A stretch of 14,690 bases of DNA from Candidatus Melainabacteria bacterium (GCA_028817775.1 JAPPOW010000103.1:1-14690), one strand, 5' to 3'; shown: positions 1-9,468, counted from the first letter of the stretch. Translations and numbers: made by a program. Notes: generated by a model not told the origin, from the sequence alone.

Positions 1-11
1 AGTTGTAGTGA

Positions 12-317
12 CCTCAACTTAAGTTTACCAACAAGGATTCTGCTGAGATACAGGTTCTAGGTTTAGTTCCTAAAAATCTAATTTATCATTTCCATAGGGC
101 TAATGCTAGACCTGATTTTGAGAGGCTTGCAGGCTCAGGAGCTCAAGCTGTGAATGTCAATTTATTGCCTGAAGAAATTTGGCAAGATGTATTTTCTCAA
201 TTAAAATTTGACTTCGAACCAACAGCAGCTAAGGAGCAAGTTTTAATTGGTTTTAGACTTGATGAAGCTGGAGAAATCAAGCTCTATAGTCTGGGACAAA
301 TTCACGATTCTATATGA
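12..317 (+). CDS. 3' end of an unrecognised gene, probably frameshifted or cut off at the window edge
   Basis: An open frame of 101 codons ends in TGA at 315-317 and looks coding (mixed soluble composition, ending KLYSLGQIHDSI). It has no ATG. Two in-frame stops, TAG and TGA, lie at 6-11, immediately before it. Frame 2 upstream reads VVVTST then stops; removing one T near 19-20 would join it smoothly to KFTNKD in this frame. A single-base frameshift, real or a sequencing error near a contig end, is therefore plausible. A shorter product starting at GTG 150, with AGGAG at 137-141, is an alternative. The stop overlaps the 3' end of the convergent minus-strand gene by 16 bp, with no terminator between them. 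I do not recognise the family. Confidence 0.5.
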   Translation, partial: PQLKFTNKDSAEIQVLGLVPKNLIYHFHRANARPDFERLAGSGAQAVNVNLLPEEIWQDVFSQLKFDFEPTAAKEQVLIGFRLDEAGEIKLYSLGQIHDSI

Positions 318-3298
318 TCACCGGCTGGCAGGATTTGCCAATAGCCACCAGAGTCCTGGTCGTAACTCAATCTAGCCAAAGTTCTATCGATACATTTTGA
401 GCAAATTTTCATAGCTTCACCAGCTTGATCTTGGTAAAAATGGCTTTTGGTAAGCGTAGTAGTAGTTTGTTCTTGATTAGAAAGTCGTTTGAGCCTGAAG
501 TCTTGTCTTGAACTAGCATTGATTTCACTATCTGCTTTGATTGCTGGGCAAGAATTTTGCAAGTGCAGCATTTGCTGCCAGCTTATTTTATCGCTGCTGA
601 AATGTGGCTGAGCTTTACTAGACCTTGTTTTGGCAAAACGTTCTAGATATATGTCATCTTGCAGTAGATAGTTGTTTGCATCACTTGCCGTGCCAGCAGC
701 AAAAGTTCCAGCTGGTATCCGCTCCTTAGTTGACTCAGCAGCGAGTAGCTCTGCTTCTAGAGCTCTAGACATCGCTCTTATTTTTTCATCCAAGCTTTTT
801 GCTCCAAAGATATTGGTCAAGACTAAAAGATTTTCTGGATCTTGCTGGGTTGCTGAATTTACTGAAGCCGCAAAATCACAGACTTCATCTATCAAAGCTT
901 TTGGTAGTTCTTTGTCTGAACGCAAAGCATCATTGAGTAGGTTAGCAAAATCGTAGAGCATACGTAGATAAATACCAGGGTATTTTCGGACTATAGTATC
1001 ATCAGTGCTTTCCAAAATTTTAACAAGACTACTACTAAGTCTGACTTTTTCAGCAGCTAAGTCTTTGCTTCGACTATAAAACTTCAACAAAGTAATCTTT
1101 TGCTCTGGGTTTAGAGATTCAGATTTGTAGATAGGAGAGAGGTTCCTTCTTTGCCTAAGACTAAAATCTGCTATCTCGTACAAGTCTTCAAGCTGATCAC
1201 GATCTGTTTCAGTGAAGCTGGATATAAAATCTTTGCCCCAAAAAAATTCTTCAAGTGCTCGATACTTTGATGTTAATAGGGTCAGCTCTTGAATACCACC
1301 ATCTATCCGGGAACCACTTAGTACTTGACCTTCAACTGATGACAAAATATTCAAGTTAGAGCTTGAAAGAAGTAAGTCTTGATCAATTATGCCTGCTACT
1401 TTGTCATAGCTTAAAACCCTTGCTTTAGAATCACTAGCACCATCACAAATTCTTAAAATCAATTCAGTTAGTTTGCGTCTAAAAACTTCAACTTGTGGAT
1501 TCGCGGCATCAGTTTCAACCTGTCCAAAAATAATTTCTAGCGGTAAATTATCCTGTTGATAATCCTCAAAACTAAGGTTAGTAATCAAATCTAAGTTTTG
1601 TAAATCAGGTCCATATTGGAATAATTTTATGTTTTTTTGTAAAGCTTCAAGCTCAAAGCCAGTTTCAGTTGGCTTGACGTAAAACAATTTCCAGTCTTTT
1701 TCGACTCTAGCGTCATGGTCAACCAAGCCGCGATCGGAACTTGCTGGTAAGAAACATAGACGTCTACCATTAGCCAAAGGCATAATAGTAAATTCTTCAA
1801 TTAAGTCTCTAGCTATGCTATTTAATTGGGGAATGATGACTTCTTCTGTTTTAGTAGTTCCTTTCTTCTTTTGAAATTGAGTGCTGTAGTTAAGGGATAC
1901 GCAAGAAGAGAGAATAGAGACTACTAAGTCGTGACGAGCTGGAATACTCAAAGTATCCAAATAGCTTGGCTTTAAGTCCTGCAAAAATTTAACAAAATTT
2001 GCTTGCATTGGTGTTTCAAGCAAATCTGCTTCTTCACGACTGTGATGAAAAGATTTTTGAGCTCGAATGAAGCCTTGTAGCTGGTTAAGAAAATCACTTA
2101 GCGCCTGAGGGCATTGCTTTGAAAGTGATTTACTAGCAAAACCATAGTTTTCTTTACTATAAGTGCTTGTATCCATCTTTGGAAAGATCTTCAACCAAAA
2201 TTGATGTACATCTTCCAGGTAATCTTGCTGCAGCATCAAACTATAGAGCCGGTCAATAATCAAAGGACTGCGTAATTCAAGGCTAGTCCTGGTGCCTTTG
2301 CCTGGCGATAAAATTCGCTGATCCTTAAATAGTAATTGCAGAAAATTATGACGAAAATTCTCAAAAAATCCTTCTGCTTTGTGTTTTTGGGATTTAAAGG
2401 CTCGATAACGAATAGCCATGTAACTTAAATAAGAGCTTAGTTGCTTAGTAGAATCTAAACCCAAAGCATCTAGAATCCAAGTATCAAGTTTCTCAAGTTC
2501 AGCTTGACTTAAGTCTGATAATCTCGCTGAATTTGCACAACTTCCTACTAGACGATCTAAACTTGCTTCTAAGCTATTCGAATCTGCTATTTCATGTCGA
2601 TAGCTTTCATCAATTTGCTCTGCTGGTCTTGCCAAATCGGTAAAGGGCAATAAACCTTCTGCAGCAAAATCAAAGTGCGGTAGATCCACTATGCGATCAC
2701 GCCCTCCTGAAGTGATGAGTAATTGTGTTTCTCCGCTTTCCCTTTTCTTTGCTTCAAGTAATAAATAATCAGAAATTTTGGTATCGAGACTGAGGGGACT
2801 AAGAAAGGGCACCAAGTCATTGAGAGTCTTGGCTGAATTCAAAGGCTTCAAAGCAGAATCAAGCTTACCAAGAGTCGGGCATAGCCTAGAATAATCTTGC
2901 TCAGGATCAAGAAATCCTATTGGCCTATACTCACAGTCAGCATAGCCCAAATCAGCTTTCTCAAGACCAAACCTTTGCTTAAAGCCTTGTGCATGCCGCA
3001 TTAATGAAGCAAAATATTTTTTCCTCTCTGCTTGAGAGCGCAGCTGAGCTGGTGCTAAAGCTGCTTCGAGCCTTGCTGTTGTAGCTCTATAATTTGCCTG
3101 TAAAAGTTCAGCTTCATCCAAGCTCTCAGGAAGTTCAACTAGATTTGTGATTTTTCTTGGGTCAGATCTTAAAGCTGCAAGTCTATTGAGATATTCAAGA
3201 GTAGCACTTGGTGCTCTAGCAGACAAGCTATTGTACAAATCAAGACTAAGCCCAGAATCTTTAATATAGGAATTAGCAATAGAGGCATCTAGGGCCAT
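302..3298 (-). CDS. Uncharacterised ~1000-residue tandem paralog, fourth gene of the operon (998 aa)
   Basis: Function unknown. The protein is predicted soluble and mostly helical, with no signal peptide or membrane segment. It aligns along its whole length with the two upstream neighbours. Shared landmarks are the N-terminal module GLSLDLY...YLNRLAALRSDP (SDP at 45-47), the basic helix ERKKYFASLMRHAQGFKQRF (91-110), DESYRHEI, a PLIIDRLYSLML...VHQFW block, RHDLVVSILSS, and GRRLCFLP. The C-terminus has His912-x4-Cys917 and Cys966-x2-Cys969 (ICSKCIDR), a possible zinc site. ATG follows the previous stop by one base (TAA-T-ATG), with a G6 Shine-Dalgarno 8 nt upstream, so translation is likely coupled. 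It is the most diverged of the three: it has Arg-Lys-Lys-Tyr where the others have Lys-Lys-Lys-His, and it is 29 residues shorter. Its 3' end overlaps a convergent gene. Confidence 0.9.
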   Translation of the reverse strand: MALDASIANSYIKDSGLSLDLYNSLSARAPSATLEYLNRLAALRSDPRKITNLVELPESLDEAELLQANYRATTARLEAALAPAQLRSQAERKKYFASLMRHAQGFKQRFGLEKADLGYADCEYRPIGFLDPEQDYSRLCPTLGKLDSALKPLNSAKTLNDLVPFLSPLSLDTKISDYLLLEAKKRESGETQLLITSGGRDRIVDLPHFDFAAEGLLPFTDLARPAEQIDESYRHEIADSNSLEASLDRLVGSCANSARLSDLSQAELEKLDTWILDALGLDSTKQLSSYLSYMAIRYRAFKSQKHKAEGFFENFRHNFLQLLFKDQRILSPGKGTRTSLELRSPLIIDRLYSLMLQQDYLEDVHQFWLKIFPKMDTSTYSKENYGFASKSLSKQCPQALSDFLNQLQGFIRAQKSFHHSREEADLLETPMQANFVKFLQDLKPSYLDTLSIPARHDLVVSILSSCVSLNYSTQFQKKKGTTKTEEVIIPQLNSIARDLIEEFTIMPLANGRRLCFLPASSDRGLVDHDARVEKDWKLFYVKPTETGFELEALQKNIKLFQYGPDLQNLDLITNLSFEDYQQDNLPLEIIFGQVETDAANPQVEVFRRKLTELILRICDGASDSKARVLSYDKVAGIIDQDLLLSSSNLNILSSVEGQVLSGSRIDGGIQELTLLTSKYRALEEFFWGKDFISSFTETDRDQLEDLYEIADFSLRQRRNLSPIYKSESLNPEQKITLLKFYSRSKDLAAEKVRLSSSLVKILESTDDTIVRKYPGIYLRMLYDFANLLNDALRSDKELPKALIDEVCDFAASVNSATQQDPENLLVLTNIFGAKSLDEKIRAMSRALEAELLAAESTKERIPAGTFAAGTASDANNYLLQDDIYLERFAKTRSSKAQPHFSSDKISWQQMLHLQNSCPAIKADSEINASSRQDFRLKRLSNQEQTTTTLTKSHFYQDQAGEAMKICSKCIDRTLARLSYDQDSGGYWQILPAGDHIES

Positions 3299-3299
3299 A

Positions 3300-6200
3300 T
3301 TATTGACCCCCCTCTACTATGTGCCAATAATTCTCATCCTTAAGATCTCTGGCTTCTTCTAATTGAGCATTGGATCTATTAATACAGTGTGGGCAAATCT
3401 TGAATACAGTGCTTGCTTTGTCTTCAAAAAAGTTTGTTTTGGTAAGCTTTTGGGTGACTTGAGTCCTACCCTCAAAGCGTCTGATGGGATATTGCTCTCT
3501 GGGGAAACTTTGTAGTGAACTAGTTGCTTTGATTCCATCACAAGACTCTTGTAAATGAAGCATATTTTGCCAAGTTATTCTAAGGTGTGAGCCGTCCTTA
3601 TATTTGGCACGCCTTGGCTGAGCAAAAGTCTCTAGGTAGAGATTAGCCTCTAGAGCAGTAGGGAGCTTAGAGACTAAACTTGCTTTAGTTGCTTGCTCTA
3701 AATGACCAAATTTAAGCCTATGGATCATCTGGTCTGTCCTAGAGCATAATGATCTTGCTCTTAGTAGATTGCTTACTAATAATAATGCTTCAGGATCCGC
3801 TTTGATAGCTTGATTTAAATCGCTTACAAAACTATTGAGTTCAGTAACTAAGTCTGCTGGTAATTGTTTGGCTTCAATCTGTGCAAGAACAAGTAGCTGA
3901 GCAAAGCTATTCATCATTGCTCTATAGACAGTAGGAAATTTTTCAAGTATACGCGGCTCACTACTAGGTTCGGCAAACTGTTTTAGTTCAAACTTTTGTT
4001 CTTGTAGCTGGCATAATTGCAGATAGAATTTTAGCAAAGCTTGTTTTTGTTCTGGAGCTAAAGCTTGTGCCTTTGCTAAGGATGATAGATTTTTCATTAT
4101 TTGAAAATCAACAAGACCTTGGCTAAATAGTGCCCCTAGCTCTGTTAAGCCTTGTTCCTGCAGGTCAGTTGTCAAAGTTGAAGCCAGGAAAAATTCTTCA
4201 GCTGCTTCAAATGCTTTACGTGATCTGTTTTGCTCAAGTAATAAAGCTAGCTCATGGACACTAGTATCGATTCTTGAATTCTGAGCAATTTCTCCATTAT
4301 TAAGTGATAAGCAGTTTAAATCTCTAGTTTGAGTTAGTAGTTTTGGATCAAGCAGCTCGCCTGCTCTTTCATAAGTCAAAACAGCTCTCAAATCAGTATC
4401 GCCTTGGCAAATTTTCATAATCACCCTAGTAAAGTTCTCTACAAAAGCTGTTTGATCTAGACTTGACTCTTTTCGCCTAAGTCCTGCAGCAATAAGCTTG
4501 AGTAATTTCTCGTTGGAAAAATTTAATTCTCCTGAGCCGGCAAGATTAGTTATAAGTTCTAGGTTACGTTGATTAAGTCCACTCTGTTTTAATTTGACGG
4601 TATTTCTTAAAGGCTCAAGACTCATTCCAACTTGATCTTCTCTAACGATAAAGAAATTCCACTCTCTTTGACCTTGCTTTTGCTGACCAGCTGCGCCATG
4701 AGCTGCAGCTGTTGGTAAGAAACACAAACACCTGCCTTGGGCTAATTGCATAATACTTAGCTCTTCTACTAAGCTTTGGCTCATAGCTTGAATTCTTGGC
4801 ACAATCGCTTGCTCAGCAGCAGTCCACTGTCCAGGTTTTTTATTCCTCAAGAACGCTCTAGCTTGAATGTCTAAAGACAAAACAGCAGCTACTAAATCGT
4901 GACGTTCCTGCACTCCTAAATTAGCAAAGGAGTTCTCATCAAAATTATTGAATAAATTTGCAATGCCTAGATATTTAGATTCTACTTGTTCTACTAATTT
5001 ATTGACATCAAGACCAGGAGGTGCTGCTGCTAGATCAGCAAGTAAAGCTTGATAGCGAGCCTTTATTGCTGCTGGATCTTCATTGAGCATGTCGACCAAT
5101 TTCTGAAAAAAGCCACTATCAGATCCAGCATGGTGATAGTTTTTTTGTGCATCTGCAAACTCTTTAGTGAAATCTGCAAAATTACTAATTTCAGTTGCAG
5201 CACTACGGTGGTCTCGTTCACAAGTGAAATTAAAATTGGCTTGGCTGTATGGATTTTTGGCTATGCGCGGAAAGACAGCCTTCCAGAAATTATGCACATA
5301 TTGTAAACTAGCATCTCCCACCATCAGTAAATAAAGTCGGTCTATCAAGATCGGACTCAAAAGCTCTAGAGCATGAGCGCCGCCTCTTTGTTTTAATACT
5401 TCAGGATTTTTAAAAATCACTGGGGCAAAGTTGTGACGCAAATTATCATAGAAAGTTTTGGTTTTGAGTTTTCTTTCACTGAAGCTTAGGTGCTTGAAGA
5501 AAATGGATTGTAAATATTGACTTAGTTCTTGAGCTGAAGCTAAGCCCAAAGCCTCAAACAAGAGAGCATCCACTTGAGCTAATTGTGCTGGTTCTAAATC
5601 ACCAATTTTTTTATCAGCACCAAAACTAGCTATCAAAGCCTGCGCCTTGTTTTGATAAGCAGCCAAGTCAGTTATATCGTGCCGGTAGTTTTCATCTAAT
5701 AAGCCTTGTTCTTGCTTTTGATCTATTAGTGCTAATTCAGCATCATCAAAATTAAAGTTAAACTGATCGAATATCCAGTCGCGTCCACCAGCCGTGAGAG
5801 CAAAGTGGGTCTTGCCGGTCCCTTGATGTCTTAATTCGAGCAATAGCAAATCGGAGGTTTTAGTTTCTTTGGTGATTGGGCTTGCAAAGGCAATGACTTG
5901 GTCAAAATAGCTAGTTTGTTTGATTGGATTGATGCCCATGGTCGAGGCACGAGGGATATCAGGACAGGCTTTGCTATAGTCTGGACCTTCTTCTAAAAAT
6001 CCAATTGGTCTAATCTCATAATCCCCCTGCTTAGTTTTAAGCTGACCTTCAATACCAAATCTCTGTTCAAATCCTCTTGCATGTTGCATCAAGACCGCAA
6101 AATGTTTTTTCTTTTCAAGCTCGACTGCTGTTTTAATTTGAGCTCTATCTCTTTCCAGTTGAGCTGCCAGTGCGCCGTAGTAAGCCTGTATTTGTGCTGC

Positions 6201-6383
6201 TTCATCAGCTTGAGGCATTGGACCCAAAGCACTTAATTCTCGAGGATCTGATCTTAAAGCAGTAAGTCTATTGATATAGCCTAGTGTGGTTTTAGGAGCT
6301 CTCTGGCTAAGACTAGTGAGAAAACCAGGGCTAATACCAGAATCTCTAATGCAAAAATCAGCTGTTCTTGAATCTAGACTCAC
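3300..6383 (-). CDS. Uncharacterised ~1000-residue tandem paralog, third gene of the operon (1027 aa)
   Basis: No recognised function. Full-length paralog of both neighbours and closest to the upstream one: residues 82-109 (AQIKTAVELEKKKHFAVLMQ and on through HARGFEQRF) are almost identical between the two. Domain layout by eye: N-terminal helical module (GISPGFL at 16-22, YINRLTALRSDP ending at 47), basic helix 90-109, TAGGRDW near 197-203, DENYRHDI at 230-237, a PILIDRLYLLM block, RHDLVAAVLSL, and GRCLCFLP. The tail has His943-x4-Cys948 and Cys997-x2-Cys1000 (ICPHCINR), a candidate metal site. GTG start 6383 is one base after the upstream TAA and 8 nt after a G6 ribosome binding site. A GTGKT at 188-192 is not a P-loop: the first glycine is absent and the paralogs lack it. 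No membrane segment or signal peptide. Confidence 0.9.
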   Translation of the reverse strand: MSLDSRTADFCIRDSGISPGFLTSLSQRAPKTTLGYINRLTALRSDPRELSALGPMPQADEAAQIQAYYGALAAQLERDRAQIKTAVELEKKKHFAVLMQHARGFEQRFGIEGQLKTKQGDYEIRPIGFLEEGPDYSKACPDIPRASTMGINPIKQTSYFDQVIAFASPITKETKTSDLLLLELRHQGTGKTHFALTAGGRDWIFDQFNFNFDDAELALIDQKQEQGLLDENYRHDITDLAAYQNKAQALIASFGADKKIGDLEPAQLAQVDALLFEALGLASAQELSQYLQSIFFKHLSFSERKLKTKTFYDNLRHNFAPVIFKNPEVLKQRGGAHALELLSPILIDRLYLLMVGDASLQYVHNFWKAVFPRIAKNPYSQANFNFTCERDHRSAATEISNFADFTKEFADAQKNYHHAGSDSGFFQKLVDMLNEDPAAIKARYQALLADLAAAPPGLDVNKLVEQVESKYLGIANLFNNFDENSFANLGVQERHDLVAAVLSLDIQARAFLRNKKPGQWTAAEQAIVPRIQAMSQSLVEELSIMQLAQGRCLCFLPTAAAHGAAGQQKQGQREWNFFIVREDQVGMSLEPLRNTVKLKQSGLNQRNLELITNLAGSGELNFSNEKLLKLIAAGLRRKESSLDQTAFVENFTRVIMKICQGDTDLRAVLTYERAGELLDPKLLTQTRDLNCLSLNNGEIAQNSRIDTSVHELALLLEQNRSRKAFEAAEEFFLASTLTTDLQEQGLTELGALFSQGLVDFQIMKNLSSLAKAQALAPEQKQALLKFYLQLCQLQEQKFELKQFAEPSSEPRILEKFPTVYRAMMNSFAQLLVLAQIEAKQLPADLVTELNSFVSDLNQAIKADPEALLLVSNLLRARSLCSRTDQMIHRLKFGHLEQATKASLVSKLPTALEANLYLETFAQPRRAKYKDGSHLRITWQNMLHLQESCDGIKATSSLQSFPREQYPIRRFEGRTQVTQKLTKTNFFEDKASTVFKICPHCINRSNAQLEEARDLKDENYWHIVEGGQ
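3307..3312 (-). promoter_or_regulatory. G6 ribosome binding site of the 998-aa gene
   Basis: On the minus strand a run of six G (AGAGGGGGGTCAATAAT) ends 8 nt before ATG 3298. It lies inside the last codons of the upstream gene, where it encodes its C-terminal Gly-Gly-Gln. G6 can pair with the CCUCC anti-Shine-Dalgarno core through one G-U wobble. It supports the ATG start and coupled translation. Confidence 0.65.
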
Positions 6384-6384
6384 T

Positions 6385-9300
6385 TTAGTAGCCCCCCGTT
6401 ACTTCATGCCAAGGTCTTATACGCAAGAGATCACTATCAGCTTTAGTTGGTTTCAATGCAGCACCAGTTCTATCAGCGCACTTAGCGCAAAATTTGAAGG
6501 GCTTGCCATCATCATCTTGGAAATAAATTTGTCTTTGTCCGGCAAGACTTAAACTTGGTTCTTTCTGTTTGCGTAGCCGTTGAAATATAAATTGATCTCT
6601 ATTTGAATTATTGACAGTACTTGCTGGGCTGATGCCGGTGCAGGATCTATGCAAATGCAGAATCTGATTCCAGCTAACTTTTTTATCACCTGAATGTCCC
6701 GACTTTGCTGGTTTGAAAGTCTCCATATAAACTTCATCTTCAAGTGGCAGATAACGAGCTTCTAGTTCGTGGTTAATTCCCAAGGTCAATGCCATCGCTT
6801 CTGCTCTTGCTGATAAAGCTTTGGCTTTGAAAATATTATTCATAGACAAAAGGCAATCAAGGTCATGTGTTATTGCTGCATTCATAGACTCAGTAAAATC
6901 ACAAACTTCATTCACTAGAGAACTTGGTACTTGCTTATTAGCAACACTTGCATCTTTCAATAAGGAAACCAAATTAGTCAACATCTCTTCATATATCACT
7001 GGTATTTCTTCTATTTCAAAGCCACTAGAAAAAAGATCATCTTGGCGAAAGCTTGAGATTTCTATCTGCTGGTCTGAGAGCCTGCAAATTTGTATAAAGA
7101 ATTTCAGTAGACGAGCTTTTTGTTTTGGATCCATATCGTCTATTGCTTGAAGCTGTGACAAGGATTTAAGTGTAGTTAAGTTTATGAAACCTTGATCAAA
7201 TAGTTCTAGTAGTTCAGGTTCTTGCTCAATCTTTGTTCTTAAATCTGCTACTAGTAAAGCCTCCTCAGAAGATCTGAAGGCATTCCGACGATTAAACACT
7301 TGATCGAGAAGTAGAGCAGCTTGATGAATCCCAGTCTTGATAGATGAGCCAGCAGCAGCTTGCCCTCTTTGTAGTGTGATCAGGTTTTGCTTAAGGCCTG
7401 ATATTAATAAATTACTATCAATCAACGGCAAAGCTTCATCATAAGATTGGGCCCCTGGACAATCTGAGTGAAAGCCATAAACAAAAACCTCATTAGAGCT
7501 AGACTCAGTAGCACAGACTTTCAAGAGTACTCTAGCGAAATTAGTCGTTAGCTGCTTTCCTTCGACTTGATCTTGACTCAGGCCAGTTTGTTCAGCAATT
7601 GATTTTGCTAATTTTGCTATATGGCTAGTTGAAGCAATATTGCAACCTAAATCTAAACTACGCAAATTGGTGCCTTGTTGGATTAACCTCACTGTAGGGT
7701 CTAGTTTTTGGTAGTCAAAGCCAGCTTTGCCTTTGGCCACGATAACCAGTTGCCATTGTTTTTGCTGCTGATTTTGGTCGGCTATGCCTTGAGTTGCAGC
7801 CAGTGGTAGGAAGCAAAGGTTCTTGCCATCAGCTAGCTCAGCTATACAGAACTCTTCAATAATAGCTTTGCTCATCTTTAATAATCTTGGTACTATGGCT
7901 TGCTCAGCAGCTGACCATTGCTTCATGCCCTTGTTGCCTATAATCGAGCAGCTTTGGCCAGTCATAGAAAGTAGTGAAGCTATGAAATCATGACGATCTG
8001 CTGGCGACAAAGCATCTAAATACTCAAGATTAAACTCAGATAGAAACTTAGCAAAATCTTCTCGCTGTTGATCTCTAGGACCGCAAGCAGACATTTCAAC
8101 CTCATCTGGTCTATTGATTGCTCTAATAGCAGTACCAAGATCAGGAAGCTCGGCTGCTTGATGTTCATGCTGATTCAAGTAGTCAGTTGCTAATTGAAAG
8201 AAGCCTCGACCTTCACTAGTCATATGGAAAGTTTTTTGGGCTACTAGAAAACTTCTTAGCTGTTCTATAAAATTACTTAGTTCAGCGGGACGATTTTGCC
8301 CCTTGTCCGCTTCATATCTAAAGCCAAAATTGTTTTGGCAATATTTATCACTGGTCATTTCAGGGAAAGCTGCAGTCCAAAACTGATGCACATCTAGTAA
8401 ATTAGAATCTTGTAACATCAGCATATAGAGCCGATCCAAGACTAGTGGATTGCTTAGGGCAAAAGTTTTGGAGCGAGCAGGACTATTAAGCTCCTTAGGA
8501 TTTTTAAAGATCAATTGAGCAAAAGTGCTGCGAAAATTACTAATGAAATCACCAAGTTCAAGTTTTTTACTTATACTTGCTCTGCAACAAATCAGCATAT
8601 ATTTTAGATATTCAGATAGCTGTTGCATCGATTTAAGACCCAGCGACTTAAGGATGAGCTTATCAAGTTGGTCTGACTCCGCTTGATTCAAGTCTGAGAG
8701 CTGAGTTTTAGAACCTGCCACTATCTTGGCTAGAGCTCTATGGTAAGCAGGCAAATTGCTGATATTGTGACTATAGTTTTCATCTAGCTTGTCCTCAGAT
8801 TTGGCTTTATTCTGCATACTAAGTTCCTCTGGACTAAAATTATATTCAAGCTGATCTAATACAAAGCTTCTTGCTCCTGAAGTGACTACAAAATAGGGTT
8901 CTCTACCGTCACTGGGTCTAGCTTCTAGCAGCATATAATCTGAAATTTGAGAACTTGTTGTGATCGGTTCCACAAAAGCAATCAAGTCATCAAAAGTTTG
9001 AGCATTACTGATCTGACTAAAGTTCCAAGCAGCCATGCCATTAAAACTGGGACATAGTTTTCTATAATCCAGTCCTGGGGTCAAAAAGCCAAGAGGATGA
9101 TATTCATTTCCCATATATTTAATGGCAGCATTTTCAAGAGCAAATCTTTGCTTGAAAGATTTTGCATGTTGCATCAAAACTGCAAAATGTTTTTTCTTCT
9201 CAATATCTACTGCTGTTTTGATTTGGGCAGAATCTTTTTCTAGTTGAGCTTGAACTGCAGCATAGTAAGCTTGTACCTGCTTTGCTTCATTGGCTTGGGG

Positions 9301-9468
9301 TATTGGATTTAAGCAAGTTAACTGGCGAGGGTCAGATCTTAATCTGGCGAGCTTATTGAGGTAATCTACTGTTGAATTAGGAGCTCTTTGGGACAAGCTG
9401 CTAAGAAAGTCTGGGCTGATGCCAGAATCTCTAATGCAAAAATCCCCAATTGCTTGCTCTAAGCTCAC
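6385..9468 (-). CDS. Uncharacterised ~1000-residue tandem paralog, second gene of the operon (1027 aa)
   Basis: No recognised function. Full-length paralog of the two downstream genes. The N-terminus carries GISPDFL (16-22), YLNKLARLRSDP (SDP at 45-47) and the conserved basic helix EKKKHFAVLMQHAKSFKQRF (90-109). The centre carries DENYSHNI, PLVLDRLYMLML...VHQFW, RHDFIASLLSM and GKNLCFLP. The C-terminus has His938-x4-Cys943 and Cys994-x2-Cys997 (FCAKCADR), the same spaced His/Cys set as the paralogs, suggesting a bound metal. Start GTG 9468 abuts the upstream stop with no gap (TAGGTG) and has AAGGAT 6 nt ahead. An insertion around residues 440-480 (NQHEHQAAELPDLG and following) is specific to this copy. 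Predicted cytoplasmic and helix-rich. High expression cost (about 3 kb each) suggests the copies have distinct, non-redundant roles, but that is inference. Confidence 0.9.
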   Translation of the reverse strand: MSLEQAIGDFCIRDSGISPDFLSSLSQRAPNSTVDYLNKLARLRSDPRQLTCLNPIPQANEAKQVQAYYAAVQAQLEKDSAQIKTAVDIEKKKHFAVLMQHAKSFKQRFALENAAIKYMGNEYHPLGFLTPGLDYRKLCPSFNGMAAWNFSQISNAQTFDDLIAFVEPITTSSQISDYMLLEARPSDGREPYFVVTSGARSFVLDQLEYNFSPEELSMQNKAKSEDKLDENYSHNISNLPAYHRALAKIVAGSKTQLSDLNQAESDQLDKLILKSLGLKSMQQLSEYLKYMLICCRASISKKLELGDFISNFRSTFAQLIFKNPKELNSPARSKTFALSNPLVLDRLYMLMLQDSNLLDVHQFWTAAFPEMTSDKYCQNNFGFRYEADKGQNRPAELSNFIEQLRSFLVAQKTFHMTSEGRGFFQLATDYLNQHEHQAAELPDLGTAIRAINRPDEVEMSACGPRDQQREDFAKFLSEFNLEYLDALSPADRHDFIASLLSMTGQSCSIIGNKGMKQWSAAEQAIVPRLLKMSKAIIEEFCIAELADGKNLCFLPLAATQGIADQNQQQKQWQLVIVAKGKAGFDYQKLDPTVRLIQQGTNLRSLDLGCNIASTSHIAKLAKSIAEQTGLSQDQVEGKQLTTNFARVLLKVCATESSSNEVFVYGFHSDCPGAQSYDEALPLIDSNLLISGLKQNLITLQRGQAAAGSSIKTGIHQAALLLDQVFNRRNAFRSSEEALLVADLRTKIEQEPELLELFDQGFINLTTLKSLSQLQAIDDMDPKQKARLLKFFIQICRLSDQQIEISSFRQDDLFSSGFEIEEIPVIYEEMLTNLVSLLKDASVANKQVPSSLVNEVCDFTESMNAAITHDLDCLLSMNNIFKAKALSARAEAMALTLGINHELEARYLPLEDEVYMETFKPAKSGHSGDKKVSWNQILHLHRSCTGISPASTVNNSNRDQFIFQRLRKQKEPSLSLAGQRQIYFQDDDGKPFKFCAKCADRTGAALKPTKADSDLLRIRPWHEVTGGY
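6392..6397 (-). promoter_or_regulatory. G6 ribosome binding site of the third operon gene
   Basis: Minus-strand GGGGGGCTACTAAA precedes GTG 6383, with 8 nt between the G run and the start. The run encodes the Gly-Gly of the upstream protein's C-terminal GGY, so coding sequence and translation signal coincide. It supports the GTG start and translational coupling. Confidence 0.65.

Noticed and set aside
672..956. Opposite-strand open frames inside the large paralogs (for example 672-956, 5049-5306, 6821-7150 on the plus strand)
   Set aside because: They lie entirely within well-supported minus-strand genes, have no ribosome binding site or family resemblance, and are not kept between the paralogs.
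5808..5822. A P-loop (GTGKT) in the third operon protein, residues 188-192
   Set aside because: The first glycine of GxxxxGK[ST] is an arginine here, and neither paralog has GK[ST] at this place (ESGET, SDGRE), so it is a chance match.
302..9468. Direct DNA repeats or a recent triplication with mobile-element edges
   Set aside because: The three genes are clearly homologous as proteins, but their DNA is diverged except in short blocks; no flanking inverted repeats, transposase or target duplication is visible.
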